DNA of 64,000 nt from NCBI RefSeq assembly GCF_014633365.1, contig NC_068352.1, forward strand, positions 18,695,310 through 18,759,309, in the 5' to 3' direction. The translations under genes and the position numbers were made by a program. Positions 25,231 to 38,218 of the stretch are shown here, in pieces. The DNA is from Diospyros lotus. Lineage: Eukaryota; Streptophyta; Magnoliopsida; Ericales; Ebenaceae. Position 1 is the first letter of the stretch. Each line of letters begins with the position of its first letter. The notes beneath the pieces are model-generated. The model saw only the letters and a program-made list of their open reading frames with translations. It did not search any database and was not told where the DNA came from.

Positions 25231-28200
25231 ATTTTATTTTTATCCGATCCATGAGTGTATGACACTTATGGGCCGTGATTAAAAATGGGTCAGGGCCATT
25301 AATTGGGTTATTTATTAATTATTGGGCTGCTAATGTATGTTTGACATACATTGGTTGATCCAAGGCCTTTTGAGCCTTGTTAGTTAGACTAATGGATGGA
25401 GCCCAAGCCCAACACAATTAAAACAATTTTGTTTTTCCAAAATCATACAAATTTTTCAATTTATTGAAAGCGTTTCATTAAGATTGAAATAGATGCGACA
25501 ATTAGTTAACATAATCTAAATGAATCAATTAGATTGATTGCATGGGTGTATGGTATGGATCGTGTCGACCATTTATTTTATGTTGGGAATGAATGCTTGT
25601 AAATTTGGTTTTTGAAATAGGGCCTGCGTGTCCTGCCTCTCTTATACTCTAATGTACATTCTCTTCTCATCTCATTCCCCCCGAATGTAACTCGGGGTTT
25701 CTGATTCTATGTAATGTATGTAGAATAGAATAAAGTAGTGATAGTTGTAGTTTGTATGAAGAGCAAGAGATGGAGCCAAATTGAAGACAAGATTCGAAGA
25801 CTAATGAAGGCTTGAAGAATGTGCTTATGAAGCAAGATGTGATTCTTCACCTAGGTTTGACCCGCTAGCTTCTCTTCTATGGCTCGAGGGGACTAGCTGT
25901 AGTTATCCATACCATACACCGGTTTGAGTCGTTTATTATGCATTATTAATTTGATTAATTGCATGTGATGAGACCTAAATAAATAAATAATAAATCCCTC
26001 ATTAATATTAAGCCAACTTGCCTTCCATCATTATGAAGCATTAGGTTTCTAGCTGGCACTTGATTTGTTGAGTCACTCAAGGTCATGTGTCACCTATGAT
26101 TCCTATGCTTCATGGGCCATGAGATGTCCCTGAATGATGGGTTCGACTTAACTAGAAAGGTGGGGTTTGTTGAGTCACTCAAGGCCTTACTGAGTATAGA
26201 GGCAAAGATTGGGAGTCACATAAGATGTGCTTGACAAGGAGTTGTCAACCCAATGAATCTAGGAGTTGCATGGAGATGCAATTGGTAGCAAGTACCTACC
26301 TAATCGATCCTAACACAATTTGTTGAGTCACTCAAGGTTGTGCGAGGGGAGATGGGATCCTAGCTCACTAGGAAATCTTCCAACGGGATTTCCCGAGTTA
26401 TGTCTAGAGGGTGGCAAACTCGTAGAAAATAGTGGGAGCAATCATAAAATGTTACTTCTTGCAATTTATGATTTCGTAATTCAATATGATTATAATAATA
26501 TCTCTATTCAGTTGTTGATCCAGAATGTCTGGAAACATGTCGATAAGATCGATACTCGAGGGCAATAATACCTTCAACGGACTAATTTCTCTGACTGGGA
26601 GATCATCTTGAGGATAGTCCTCATGTATGATAAGATTCTTTATGTGATAAAGAGCTATCTTCTTACGAAGCCACCAGTTAAAGAAATAATAGCACATTAG
26701 GCCTGGACGATGCACATGGGTGATATGATCATCGCTTGATATATCGTCTTGGCTGCCATGACCCCGAAACATAGGTCGCCACATAAGAGTTATGATGCCT
26801 ATGAGATCATGGCTAGGCTCAAGGATCATCTGTTGAGAAGCATGTCATGGAGATGATATGTTTTATCAATAGGTTGCTAGAGCTGAACTTGGGTATGGAT
26901 GCTGAAACTTACCTTAGATTCGCTGCTATAGTCTCTCCCTAAAAGTTATGGAAAAGACTCTTGGAGAGTGGTTGTCCATACTAAGGGAGACCGAACCTAA
27001 AATTGATTATAGGTTAAGGGAAGTGTTCTCTTAGTTGGAGGGCCCAAGGCGCACAAGGGTAAGCCCAAGAGTAAGAAAGCCAAAAAGGAAGAAAAGTTCT
27101 TCCAAGCGCAATCTGGAAGAGTCCAGAAGACTAAAACCCAAAAGGCAAAAAGGATGCAATCTATCTCCATTGTGATAAATCGAGAAGTGCAGAGTAAGAA
27201 GAGTTCTACTCAAGGCACTTCAGGTATTTATGTTATTGGAATTAATCTATTTACTTCTGATCAGTCCACATGAGTATTAGATACTGGATCCAATGCTCAT
27301 ACTTACACCTTTGTGTATGGGCTTAGGAGTACGAGGAGATTAATAATAGGAGAAGTGTACCTATACGTGGAAAATGGATCAAAAGTTGTTCCATTAGTTG
27401 TAGGGACCTATTTATTGACATTGCCCACAGGACTTGTATTAGAGTTACATAACTGTTACTACAATCCTAGTTTGACTAGGAATATAATTTCTAATTCTTG
27501 TTTGACAATGATAGATATTCATTTTTTATTTAAAGGACAATAGTTGTTCATTTGATAAAAATGAGTTGTTTTATGGTAAAACAACAGTACGTAACAATTT
27601 ATATGTCCTTGATGTTGATACTCCTATCAATAACATAAATATTAAGCGACTTAAATCAGATGATTTAAATAGCACTTATTTATGGCATTGTCACCTTAAA
27701 CCATATAAATGAGACTCGCACATCCAACTTGTATAGAGATGGATATCTCGGCATATTTGATTATGAATCATATGGTGCTTGTGAATCTTGTTTACTTGGT
27801 AAGATGACTAAGTCTCTTTTTAAAGTAAATGGAGGCTACATAAGTGCTAGGGCTTGTGCACATTGATGTGTGTGGGCCCATATCCATCCAGGCTCGAGGT
27901 GGGTATATCTACTTCATAACCTTTACTGATGATAGATCATGTTTTGGTTATGTGTATCTTTTAAGACACAAATCTGAGACTTTTGAAAAGTTCAAAGAAT
28001 TCAGATTTGAAGTAGAGAAACAAACTGAGAAAAGTATCAAAGTACTTCGATCAGATCGAGGTGGTGAATACTTGAACAGTGAGTTTCTTGATCATCTGAA
28101 GTAGAATGTGATTCTCTCACAATGGACTCCACCTAGAACATCAGAGATGAATGGTGTGTCTAAAGGAGGAATAAGACCTTGTTGGACATGGTCTGGTCCA

Positions 28201-30059
28201 TGATGAGTCGCGCTGAACTCCCTATTTCATTTTGGGGATACGCACTCCTCACCGCGATCTTTGTTTTGAACAGGGTTCCAAGTAAATCAGTTACTCAGAC
28301 TCCATATAAGATATGGAAAGGAAAGAAGCCAAACTTGTCTTTCCTTAAGATTTGGGGTTGTCAAATTTATGTTAAACGTGTTGACAGTAATAAGCTACAA
28401 CCCAAATCGACGAGATATCTATTTGTGGGATATCCAAGTGGATATTACTTTTACCACCCATGTGAACAAAAGGTGTTTTGTTGCCAAGCATGTGGTATTC
28501 CTTGAGAAGGAATTCTTAGATGCTGTGGCTAGTGGGAGGAATGTTAAGCTCGAATAAGATTCGAGGCGAACCACAAACAAATACTCCCCTTCAGGAACCC
28601 GAGAAAGATCACACACAAGAAGTTGTGTCAACTCCCCAACCTTCTACACAAGAACCTCATAGGTCGATGAGGGTTCGTTGCGAGCAAGAGAGATATGGAT
28701 TTCTCATCTCGGTGCATGGAGATGTGCTTCTGGTTGTGAACGATGAGCCTACTACCTATAATGAGGCAATGTCTGACATTGACTCTGGGTTATGACAGAT
28801 GAATGACAAAATAGCTTTCCTTAAAGGAAACCTGGTCGAGGATGTGTATATAACACAGCCTGACGGTTTTGTTACTCATAAACATGCAAATAAGATTTGC
28901 AACTTGCAAAGGTCCATTTATGGACTAAGGCAAGCATCCCGGAGTTAGAATCAATGTTTTGATGAAAAGATCAAAAGTTTGATTTTTCACAAAAGGGAAG
29001 TTGATCCTTGTGTTTACAAGAAGGTTAGTGGGAGCGTGGTAGTCCTTTTAGTCCTATATGTGGACAATATATTGCTCATAGGGAATGGTGTTCCCATGAT
29101 GCAATTAGTTAAAATATGGCTTTCAAAGTATTTTCTCCATGAAGAATTTGGGAGAAGCAGCCTATATTCTGGGAATAAAGATCTATAGAGATAGATCCAA
29201 GAGGTTGCTAGCACTCTCCCATAGCGCGTACATTGACAGGGTGCTAAAGAGGTTTAGCATGGAAGATTCTAGGAGGAGAAGTCTTCCCATGTCACATGGA
29301 ATACATCTCTCCAAGGCTATGTGTTTGAAGACACAAGATGAGAGAGATAGGATGAGTCGAGCGTAATATGCCTTGGCTATTGGCTCGATCATGTATGTCA
29401 TGTTATGTACGAGGCCTGATATCGCATATACTTTGAGCATATGTAGTAGATATCAAGCTGATCCAGGTGAGAAACACTGGATTGCTGTGAAAAACATTCT
29501 TAAGTACTTGTGAGGCACTAAAGAGATGTTTTTTGCCATATAGAGAATAAGAGCATACCATGAAGGGGTTCATGGATGCCAGTTTCCAATTCGATCATGA
29601 TGATTTTAAATCACGTACAGTCGAAATTCATATTCTGCCTATATGGCTGGGCCATGAGTTGGAAGAGTTCCAACAAGAGATAGTGGCAGATTCAACAACT
29701 GAAGTCGAATACATAACAACCTTCGAAGCAGCTAAGGAGGTTGTATGGATCCGTAAGTTCATTGATGAACTTAAAGTGGTGTCCAGCATTGTTAATCCAA
29801 TAACAGTTATTGGGACAACAATGGAGCCATCGCGTAAGCGAAGGAACCACGGTCTCATCAACGGACCAAATTTGTATTGCGATATCACCATATGATAATG
29901 GAGATTATCAGCTATGGTGACATATATAGAGAAAGTGTCGACGGATGACAACGTCGTAGATCTCTTAACTAAAGCTCTATCCCAGGAGAAACATGAAAGT
30001 CATGTTCGATCACCAGGTATAAGATACATGAGTGATTGGCTCTAGTGCAAGTGGGAGAT
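25231..30059 (+). pseudogene. Family-A copia gag-pol, heavily decayed
   Basis: Leader and gag remnants cover about 25231-27230, with an eroded zinc-knuckle region near 27140-27180. A protease-like LDTGSNAHTY follows near 27277. The integrase core is at 27844-28104 (VHIDVCGPI, then RSDRGGEY) and continues in other frames to about 28550. Near 28790 the frame jumps from the integrase-RT linker straight to FLKGNLVEDVY, so the N-terminal part of RT is deleted. The polymerase motif reads YVDN at about 29057, with the second catalytic Asp replaced. RT and RNase H continue to 30059 with stops and frameshifts. This copy cannot have supplied its own enzymes. With near-identical LTRs it was probably mobilised in trans. 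A 42-aa-scale PPT-proximal end (AAGTGGGAGAT at 30049-30059) is intact. Confidence 0.85.
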
Positions 30060-32057
30060 TGTTAGTGTAGGTGCTCTAGACCCAATCAGATTGGGCATGT
30101 TGTACACTGACAATTGTAATCATGTTGTTATTTGAATAAGGAGTTATTCAAATTCACAAGAAGTCATTCTATTAGTTTCTTGTTATTATTGTAATAACCG
30201 AATGAAACTAGATAGAAGTCCATATGATGTATACTGTGAATAATCTATAAAGATGTGAGATGATGCATCACAGTTTATAGACATCATTAAACGTCCCAAG
30301 TCGTAGCAATGTCAAGAATGGACATTGACAATTGCGGTAAGACTTGTATGTGCTATGTTTTTGCTATGTGATAGCAATGGGGATCTCACACCCATAGGCA
30401 TGGGGATGCCTAGACAAGTACATAGGTGACCAATGTTGGAGAACGTGTCACTAGACATGACTCGCCATGAGAATCCATTTTGGTTATATGTTGATGAAAT
30501 TCTCATACGAGATGGGTGTAACTAATCCTTGGACCTGAGGTTGTCACGGTCATCTCTTAAGAAGATTGGTATGCTTTGACATCGTTTCGATGGGCCTAGA
30601 CAAAGGCTGCACATGGGCGATCGTTGGGTATATCATGAGGCTTATGGAGATGGGTGCATAGCTAAGATGGGACTCGTCTATCCCTTGATAGAGGATGATG
30701 TATCTAAGGCGCCTTCGGTGGATATTCACTTTAAATCCATGGCCATGGTGAAAGAGATCAATAAGGAGTTATTGATTCACTTTCTATTAAGTGAAGATAT
30801 CCGAAAGACCGAAGAAAACTCATGTGATCATTATCAAGCAACACATCGCCATACTTGAGATCACATAAGATGCATTGACGAGAGGATCGTATTACACGGT
30901 AACCATGCTCGTGAAAGGTTATTTGCGGATTATGAATCCTTCTGAATAATTGGGTAGGCATGACGCCTTGCTAGAGGCCAATCTTGTCTTATGTGTTCGT
31001 ACCGACACATTGCCAACATATTCGGAAGCCTAATGAGTCATACGCAATAGGTACGGTCCCTGGCTTAAACCAGGAGAGTGGACGTATGGTTAAGTGGGAC
31101 ACTTCGGCAAGAAGTTGTACCATCGTAGGTTCTCACGGAAAAAGAACAGATAGACGTAATGACGTCGATATGACGAGGAGTCGTCGTAATGGAAAGAGTT
31201 TCCTAAAAATGGCATTTGATTAAATTAGGAAGGAGTTTCTAATTTAATGATTTTCTATTTGTTGGAGTGGCAAATAGGAAATAAAATATTTTTGGGCTTA
31301 AGTTAATATTTGGACTAAATTAGATTTGGGCCAAATATTAAATTAAATATTATATTTGGACTAAATTGGATTTGGGCCAAATATTAAAATAAATATTATA
31401 TTTGGACTAAATTAGATTTGGGCCAAATATTAAATATTATATTTGGACCAAATTAGATTTGGGTCAAATATTAAATAAAATATATTTGGGCTTGAATTAG
31501 ATTTGGGCCATAATATTTTATTTAACCTATAAAAGGATTGGGTCATTTAATTATATTTCTAGTTGGACTAGAATAAGCCCACTTATGATTCTAATTAAAT
31601 TAGAATTAATGGGCTAGCCCAATCCATTAGGGTTTTAGAAACCCTAGGATATTTCATTATAAATATCATTTTATAGGTTGCCCATGATAGAGGTGATTTT
31701 TGGTGTCGTTTTTCAAGAGTTGAAAAACGCATAGCCGTTCACTCTTTCCCGTTTCTTTTGGCATCGATTTGAAACGTGGGTGTTCTTTTACCGTCCATAC
31801 ACAAGCCGCGCAAAGGAGAAGGAGCTAGCACTCCTATTCCGCTCTCCTTGCCAACGGACGCGTGCCGCGTATCACGAGTTAGAGGCCAGACGCTTGGACG
31901 GCTCGAATCCGCGAACGATTCGATAATCTAAAGGTTAGATTTATTTATTTGTTTGTGAATGATTTGATTTCGACGTTGATCCAATCGCCGGGATCGGGGT
32001 AAGGTTCAAATTTTTGAACTACGCTGCTTGCCCCGTAGCGATCTTGCTTTACTTTCA
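30060..32057 (+). repeat. Family-A LTR, right copy of the tandem
   Basis: 1,998 bp, TGTTAGTGTAGG to GCTTTACTTTCA, collinear with 22511-24508 without net indel. It is followed directly by T protease-proximal sequence (ATCAGACGAAC). The TATA box is at 31658-31665. Confidence 0.95.
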
Positions 32058-35000
32058 GATCAGACGAACAGTTGGCTCTCGCGAAGCGAACTAGGGGTGA
32101 CACAATTCCGGAAAAGATGGTATTCTCAGAAGAAGAGGCCAGAAACATCCATTGGCCGCACAACGACTCGCTCGTTATATGGGCCCAGATCTGTAATTTC
32201 GAAGTGCGAAGGATAGTGGTGGACACAGGCAGCTCGGTAAATGTAATGTATAGAGCATGCTTCGATCAGATGGGTTTGGGACCAGAACAGTTGAGCTCAT
32301 CCCTAGAACTGCTATACGGATTCACGGGTGATGCAGTGATTCTTGTCAGTCAGATTAGCCTTCCCTTTACCCTCAGGGATGCGGATCGCCAGAACACCAC
32401 TTTGACAGAGTTCTTAATTATAGATTGCCCCTCGACATATAACGTCATGCTCGGGAGGCCGACAATGAACGACTTGGATCTGGTCAGTTCAACTAGATTG
32501 CTAACAGTGAAATTCCCGACCCCCAATGGAATAGGGTGTGTACGAGGCGAGCAGCACCTCGCAAGATGTTGTTATGAAGATGCCCTTAAAATGGGAGCTA
32601 AAGGAAATAAAGTAAATGTCATCGCAAAAGATAACCTACGACCAACTAGCCAAAGGGGGGCTAATCATGACCTGGATCCTCGCGAGGTCGACTATGACAG
32701 GCCTACCGGTCCGGTGGAGGAGCTCGAAGATATCTCAGTCAGTGAAGCGGACAAAGAAAGACACCTTAAGCTGGGAAAAAATCTAGCCCCCAAGGTAAAA
32801 TCCCAACCTACCAATTTCCTTAAAGCTAACCTCGATGTATTTGCGTGGAACCATGAGGATATGGTAGGAATAGCCCTAGAGGTCATGTCGCACAGGCTTA
32901 ATGTAGATCTTAGCTACAAGCCAGTGTGCCAGAAGAGGAGGCCAATGATTCTTGTGTTATGCCGCTCTCAAAGAAGAAGTGGATAAACTCTTGGCGAATA
33001 AGTTTATTAAAGAAGCCAACTACCCGGTCTGGGTGGCTAACCCGGTCTTGGTGAAAAAGAAAAATGGGAAGTGGAGGACCTGCGTCGACTTCACCGACCT
33101 GAACAAGGCTTGCCCTAAGGATAGCTTCCCTCTCCCAAGGATCGATTAACTCGTGGATGCAATAGCTGGTCACCAGCTCCTCAATTTCATGGATACCTAT
33201 TCGGGCTACAATCAGATCCCCATGAACCCTACTAACCAAGAGCACACCTCGTTCATTACCGACAGGGGGATTTATTGTTATAAGGTCATGCCTTTTGGGT
33301 TGAAGAATGCTGGTGCAACCTACCAAAGGCTGCTCAACATGATGTTTGAAGTGCTGATCAGCAGAACCATGGAAGTGTATGTTGACGACATGCTGGTAAA
33401 ATCTGAGCAAGTAATGGACCATGTTTCCTATCTGAGGGAAATGTTTGGAATCCTTAAGAGCTATCAGATGAAGCTCAATCCACTCAAGTGCGCCTTTGGG
33501 GTAGCCTCTGAAAAATTTCTTGGGTTTATGGTAAATAACAGAGGCATCGAAGCCAATTCGGATAAAATAAAGGCTTTGCTCGACATGAGGTCGCCTGTAA
33601 GGAAGAAGGAGGTATAGAGCCTCAATGGACAGGTCGCGGCTCTGATCCGTTTCATTTCTAAGGCAACTGATAAGTGTGCCCCATTCTTCGAGCTTCTGAA
33701 AAAGGTGCAAGACTCCAGATGGATAGAAGAATGCGAGTCCGCATTCCAGCAGCTGAAGGAATACATGGGATGGGCCCCACTGCTCGCCAAATCCAAGGAG
33801 GGAGAGAAGTTGACCTTGTACTTGGGAGTATCCCAACAGGCTCTCAGTGTGGCCCTCGTCTGGGGGGAATAAAGGGTGCAGCACCCCATATATTACATCT
33901 CCAAAAGCTTGATCGATGCAGAAACAAGGTACACACCGATTGAAAAATTGGCTTACTATTTAATAATGACATCAAAGAAGCTACGACCTTATTTTCAAAC
34001 TCATGAGATCGAAGTCCTGACTAAGTACCAGCTAAAGCAAATCTTGCAAAAGCCGGACACCTCAGGTCGCTTACTAAAATAGTCTATCGAGCTCGTTCAG
34101 TTCGATATAAAGTACAAACCGAGAACAACGATAAAGGGTCAGGCGTTGGCAGATTTCATTGTCGAGTTCACTAGACCAATTGACGAAGAGGCGGGGAACT
34201 TGAAAGGGCCATCTTGGGAATTATATGTCGACAGATCATCAAGTGAACAAGGAGCGGGAGCCGAGGTTATGTTAATAAGCCCCGAGGGTCACAAAATCCT
34301 CTGCGCCTTGAGGTTCAGGTTTTTAGCCACCAATGATGAATCCGAGTATGAGGCCCTCTTAGCAGGGCTCCGCTTGGCAAAGAAAATATGAGTTGAATCC
34401 TTGGAGATCTTCAGTGACTCTCAGCTGGTTGTCAATCAAGTACGGGGAGAATACCAAGCTAGAGATACAAAGATGGTGGCATACTTACAAAAGGTACGCG
34501 AACTCTTAGACACTTTTGAAAAATATGAAATGGCCAAATCCTCCGCTCCTAGAACTCTCATGCGGAAGTGTTAGCTCCCCTAGCGACTGCTCGGGATGCA
34601 GAATTCTTGGGGGACATACCTGTGGATTTTTTAGCTACCCCAAGCAAAGAACAACGAGCTAAAATGATGGTGATCACGGTGTCCCAAAACTCATGGATGA
34701 TCCCCATTCTGGGGTATTTGCAAGACGGGAAACTGCCAGAAGACAAATTGGAAGCACATCGGCTGCGAGCTCAAACAGCTCGATATTGCATCTATGACGA
34801 TAGACTATACAGGAGGGAGTTCTCAGCCCCACTCCTGAGGTGCATTGATGGCACCGACTGCCAGACCGTGCTAGGAGAAATTAACGCAGGTCACTGCGAT
34901 AATCATGCTGGGGCACTTTCACTGGCATAGAAGGCCCTCCGGCAAGGGTTTTATTGCCCACCATAAAGCAAGATGCCATAGTGACAGTCAAGAAATGCGA

Positions 35001-35926
35001 AAAATGCTAAAGATTCTCCAAAATTTTGCGAGCTCCGCCAGCTTATCTGCAGCAGATGAGCAGCCCATGACCCTTTGCTATTTGGGGCATGGATCTAATC
35101 GGGCCACTCCCAATGGCTCGCGGAGGGTGCAAGCACGCCATAATGTTAGTCGACTACTTCACCAAATGGGCAGAAACCAACGAGTTCGCGCAGATTAGCA
35201 GTTCGAAGGTACAAGCATTTACATGGGATAATATAGTCTGTAAGTTCGGAGTGCCACAACAAATAATAATGGACAATGGGACCCAATTCACCAGCGAACA
35301 ATTCATCCAATTTTGTGAATCAATGGGGATCCAAAAAAATTTCACCTTCGTGGACCACCCCCAGGCTAATGGATAGGTCAAAGTTGTCAACAAAATAATC
35401 GAGCAGACCCTGAAAACAAAGCTTGAAGCTAGAAAGGGGGCTTGGGTGGATGAACTACAAACGGTGCTCTGGGCCTATCGAACAACAGCTCGAAGCAGCA
35501 CTGTTGAAACCCATTCTCAATGGCGTACAGATCGAAGGCTATGATCCTTGCTGAGAATGACGTGGCCAGCCACCGAAGGGCCACCTTCAATTCAGATCGC
35601 AATGACGAGCTGCTAGTAGTAAATCTGGACCTACTTGAGGAATCAAGGGATGTAGCTCGTGTAAGGGTCGACGTCTATCAACAAAGGGTGGCGCGATATT
35701 ACAATAGAAAGGTTCAAATCGGATATTACAACGTCGGAGACCCAGTGTTATGCCTGGTACTCCCAGGAGCTCGAACGACGAGTGATGACACCCTAGGCCC
35801 TAACTAGGAAGGTCCATTTATCATCAAGGAAAATCTGGGTAACAGAGCATATCATCTGGCAAACATGAACAGGATTCGTCTCCCGCGGGCTTGGAACGCG
35901 GAACACCTTCGTCCTTACTTCCAATG
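32058..35926 (+). pseudogene. T pol: protease, RT, RNase H, second RNase H, integrase
   Basis: The protease region has VDTGSSVNV near 32220. The RT is at 32952-33617 with PKDSFPLPRID, MPFGLKNAGATYQ and YVDDMLV (near 33380). The RT-linked RNase H follows to about 34130. A second, archaeal-type RNase H begins at WELYVDRSSSEQGAG near 34206, with EYEALLAGLRLAK later. The integrase is at about 34560-35926, with MDLIGPLP, VDYFTKWAE and GVPQQIIMDNGTQFTS. Frames change near 32950, 34400-34560 and 35080, and in-frame stops are frequent (33147, 33615, 33870, 34080, 34389). The dual RNase H is diagnostic of the Tat group. The enzymes would copy and integrate T DNA; this copy is dead. The 5' end of the protease module is lost at the family-A junction. 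Confidence 0.9.
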
Positions 35927-37024
35927 AATGTAACTGTTCTTGCCCATGCTTCATCTTTTTATTGCAAGTAATTTTCATAGTTCTGATTGGAATTTATGAA
36001 TTTTCATTGTACTTTATTCTTATTGATATTCGATTGAATATCCCTGAAGTGAAGGATTAAGAAACCATGGTTTGCAAGCTGGAGCCTAAGCAACTTAGCC
36101 ACTATGCTACGGTTTGTGGCTTAACTAAGCATTCATCTTGGTCCCCCCTCAGGTTATGGATTACGAGCTGAGAACCATTCATCTTGACTTAATGTCATGG
36201 TTTGGAACCTACTGAGCAACCACTTCCATAAGTGACTTCGAGTCAGGGTTCACTAGACGAGGTCCTTTCATCTTGACTCAAGTCATGGTCTGTGACCCAC
36301 CTGGGTGTTCCCTCTTGATTAAATTAAAACTTGTAAAAGCCATTGTGTGTTAGCTGAGGTTGTAATACGGTCTGCCTGGACACATAACTCGGTCATGCAA
36401 GTCAACAAAATAACAAGCCATGATATGTTAGCTGAGGTCACCCTATGATTCACCTGAACATATAACTTGGTGATACAAGTTGGAGTTTCACTAGCTGGGG
36501 TCCCTTTATCTTGGCTTAAGCCATGGTCTGCGACCTACCTGAGTATCCACTCTCGATTTGTTAAAACTTGTCAGGAGCCACGATATGCTAGCCAAGGTCG
36601 CGACACAATCTCATATCCTAGGAAATTTTTCATATTAAAACGTGTTAGCTGAGGTCCGTCTTAATTCGCCTAAATAAGATTATTCACGACCTACTGAACA
36701 CGCATCCTGATCATCTATCACGAGCTACTTAGCCACGGTATGTTAGCTGAGATCATAAGGCGATCTTCCTGGAGATATATCTCGGTGAGGTTTTCATTAT
36801 TTTATCGAGACATGATGGCTAAGGGTTGCCCTAATTTGCCTAAGTATAACTGTTCGTGACCCACATGGCACATATTGATTATTACGACTATCGTTGATGA
36901 GTTATTTCAAGCTTGTTAATCTGCGAGCTGGTAATGCTCTGGGTCTATCTAGACCTATGTTCGGACGATCCATTCTCAAGTTATATTCTTGAAGACTTCT
37001 TCTATGTTAATCTTTCGAGCTTAT
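35927..37024 (+). repeat. T 3' non-coding region with degenerate tandem repeats
   Basis: No coding sequence. Phrases such as GTTAGCTGAGGTC and CATGGTCTG-GACC-ACCTG recur. Two clear units start at CACTAG 36251 and CACTAG 36489, about 238 bp apart, with shared order to AAAACTTGT. Tandem subrepeats between pol and 3' LTR are known in Tat/Ogre-type elements. Confidence 0.6.
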
Positions 37025-38005
37025 TGATAGCGCGTATATTTTATATTATTTATCCCTCTTATTCCATCTTCATTGCACTTTATTTAGGTTATTTCATTTG
37101 TCTTTTGTTTATTTTATTTTATTGGGCGTCACATTATTTTTATTCTTATTTGGCAGATTTGGGCCGCAGATTTGAGCTATTTCGATAGAGGCGCAAGTGG
37201 GCTTCGCAAGGTGGACGAACATCAAGATTGAAAGAGGCAACCATTCTTCATTATGGGTTATGGGCGAATTTAGAATCCATTGGGCCCTTTTTAATTAATT
37301 AAATTATGGGCCATATGTAATAAATAATCCCTAAGCCCATTTAACCTAGGTTTTGTTTTTCCAAAACCCTATAAATAAGAGTTAGCAAAGAGGCATGAGG
37401 GTGGCCAATTTTGGAGGATTTTCACCGCTTCTATGGAAGGCTAATTCGCTTGTAATCTACTACATTCCCGTACCCCTTGCCCGGTTTGAGTCCCGGTCAT
37501 GTAGTTGAATCCGGTTTGGAACTCGATTTTCATGTTCTTATTAATGATTTCATTTCTTTTCCTTCTATAATTTTATGTATGTTTCTTTTACGCGGTTGTG
37601 TAAATGCATGCATGATCTTTGGATAGGTTTAATTGACGTACTTGGTTGAGGCTTTGATTAGAAAGAAACGACATATTTTTGCATGAGCGATTGCTCGTTT
37701 TGATTTAATCTTTTACGGTTGTAGAAGAGTAGAATCAATCCAAACAGAATATTTTCATAAGCGAGATGGGGATTACCGAGGTAAGGAGGTAGGGTTTGTA
37801 GCGGGTTATGTTTTAGTTGGTCGAGAATCCATCTTTGCTTCATTCTTGAGTAGTTTTAAGTTCGATTTTCATCAACCCCCCCCCCCCCGTTTAATCTTAT
37901 TTTGACAGTCGTTGACAGTTCGTTGGGAGACGACCTGGGGAGCATCCTAGCTGCAAACCAGTCCTAATACATACATTAATTTGATCGGCTCGATAGCCTC
38001 GATCA
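37025..38005 (+). mobile_element. Solo LTR X1, unclassified family
   Basis: 981 bp from TGATAGCGCG to CCTCGATCA, with TSD CTTAT on both sides (37020-37024 and 38006-38010), inside the T 3' region. It has a TATAAATA box at 37370-37377 in plus orientation and a TTCGTTGGGAGACGACCTGG stretch near 37920. A run of cytosines lies near 37878. No internal region or ORF is present. Probably from a Ty3-type element, but the family is not certain. Confidence 0.88.
37370..37377 (+). promoter_or_regulatory. TATA box of solo LTR X1
   Basis: TATAAATA after CCAAAACCC, placed in the middle of the LTR as expected for a U3/R promoter. It sets the plus orientation of X1. Confidence 0.5.
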
Positions 38006-38218
38006 CTTATCCTAGTATAACAGAAGTTTGCTGGAGCTCTTTTCAAGTTGTATCATGAAGATTGGTTCAAGAATTATTTTTTTCAAGTCTTCGTTAGAAT
38101 TTGAGTTTGATTTGGCTTGAGTTCATAAAGAAATCTAAAGCAAGATACACGTGTATAGAAAAATTCCATTTCATTGGATAAATGCTCGTGTTACAAAAAA
38201 AAAAAAAATGTGGGAGTC

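Larger units (their letters stand above)
21822..32057 (+). mobile_element. Truncated tandem of a family-A copia element
   Basis: The order is: pol 3' end (21822-22510), LTR (22511-24508), complete internal region (24509-30059), LTR (30060-32057). The stretch 21822-24508 repeats as 29371-32057 at a constant offset of 7,549 with no net indel. I count about 15 differences between the 1,998-bp LTRs and two between the internal copies. The outer ends have no matching TSD (CTTCCC before, ATCAG after), and the left LTR plus most of the first internal region is missing. The array lies exactly where T lacks its gag-protease spacer. The best explanation is LTR-LTR unequal recombination giving a tandem, followed by a deletion from the left. 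Confidence 0.9.

Noticed and set aside
24561..25254. Six-frame ORFs of up to 217 codons in the GC-rich block
   Set aside because: All are Ala/Arg/Pro-rich products of CpG-dense DNA without stop codons; no frame is favoured.
36913..37188. 91-codon hydrophobic ORF
   Set aside because: It crosses the boundary between T and solo LTR X1 at 37025, so it cannot be an ancestral gene.
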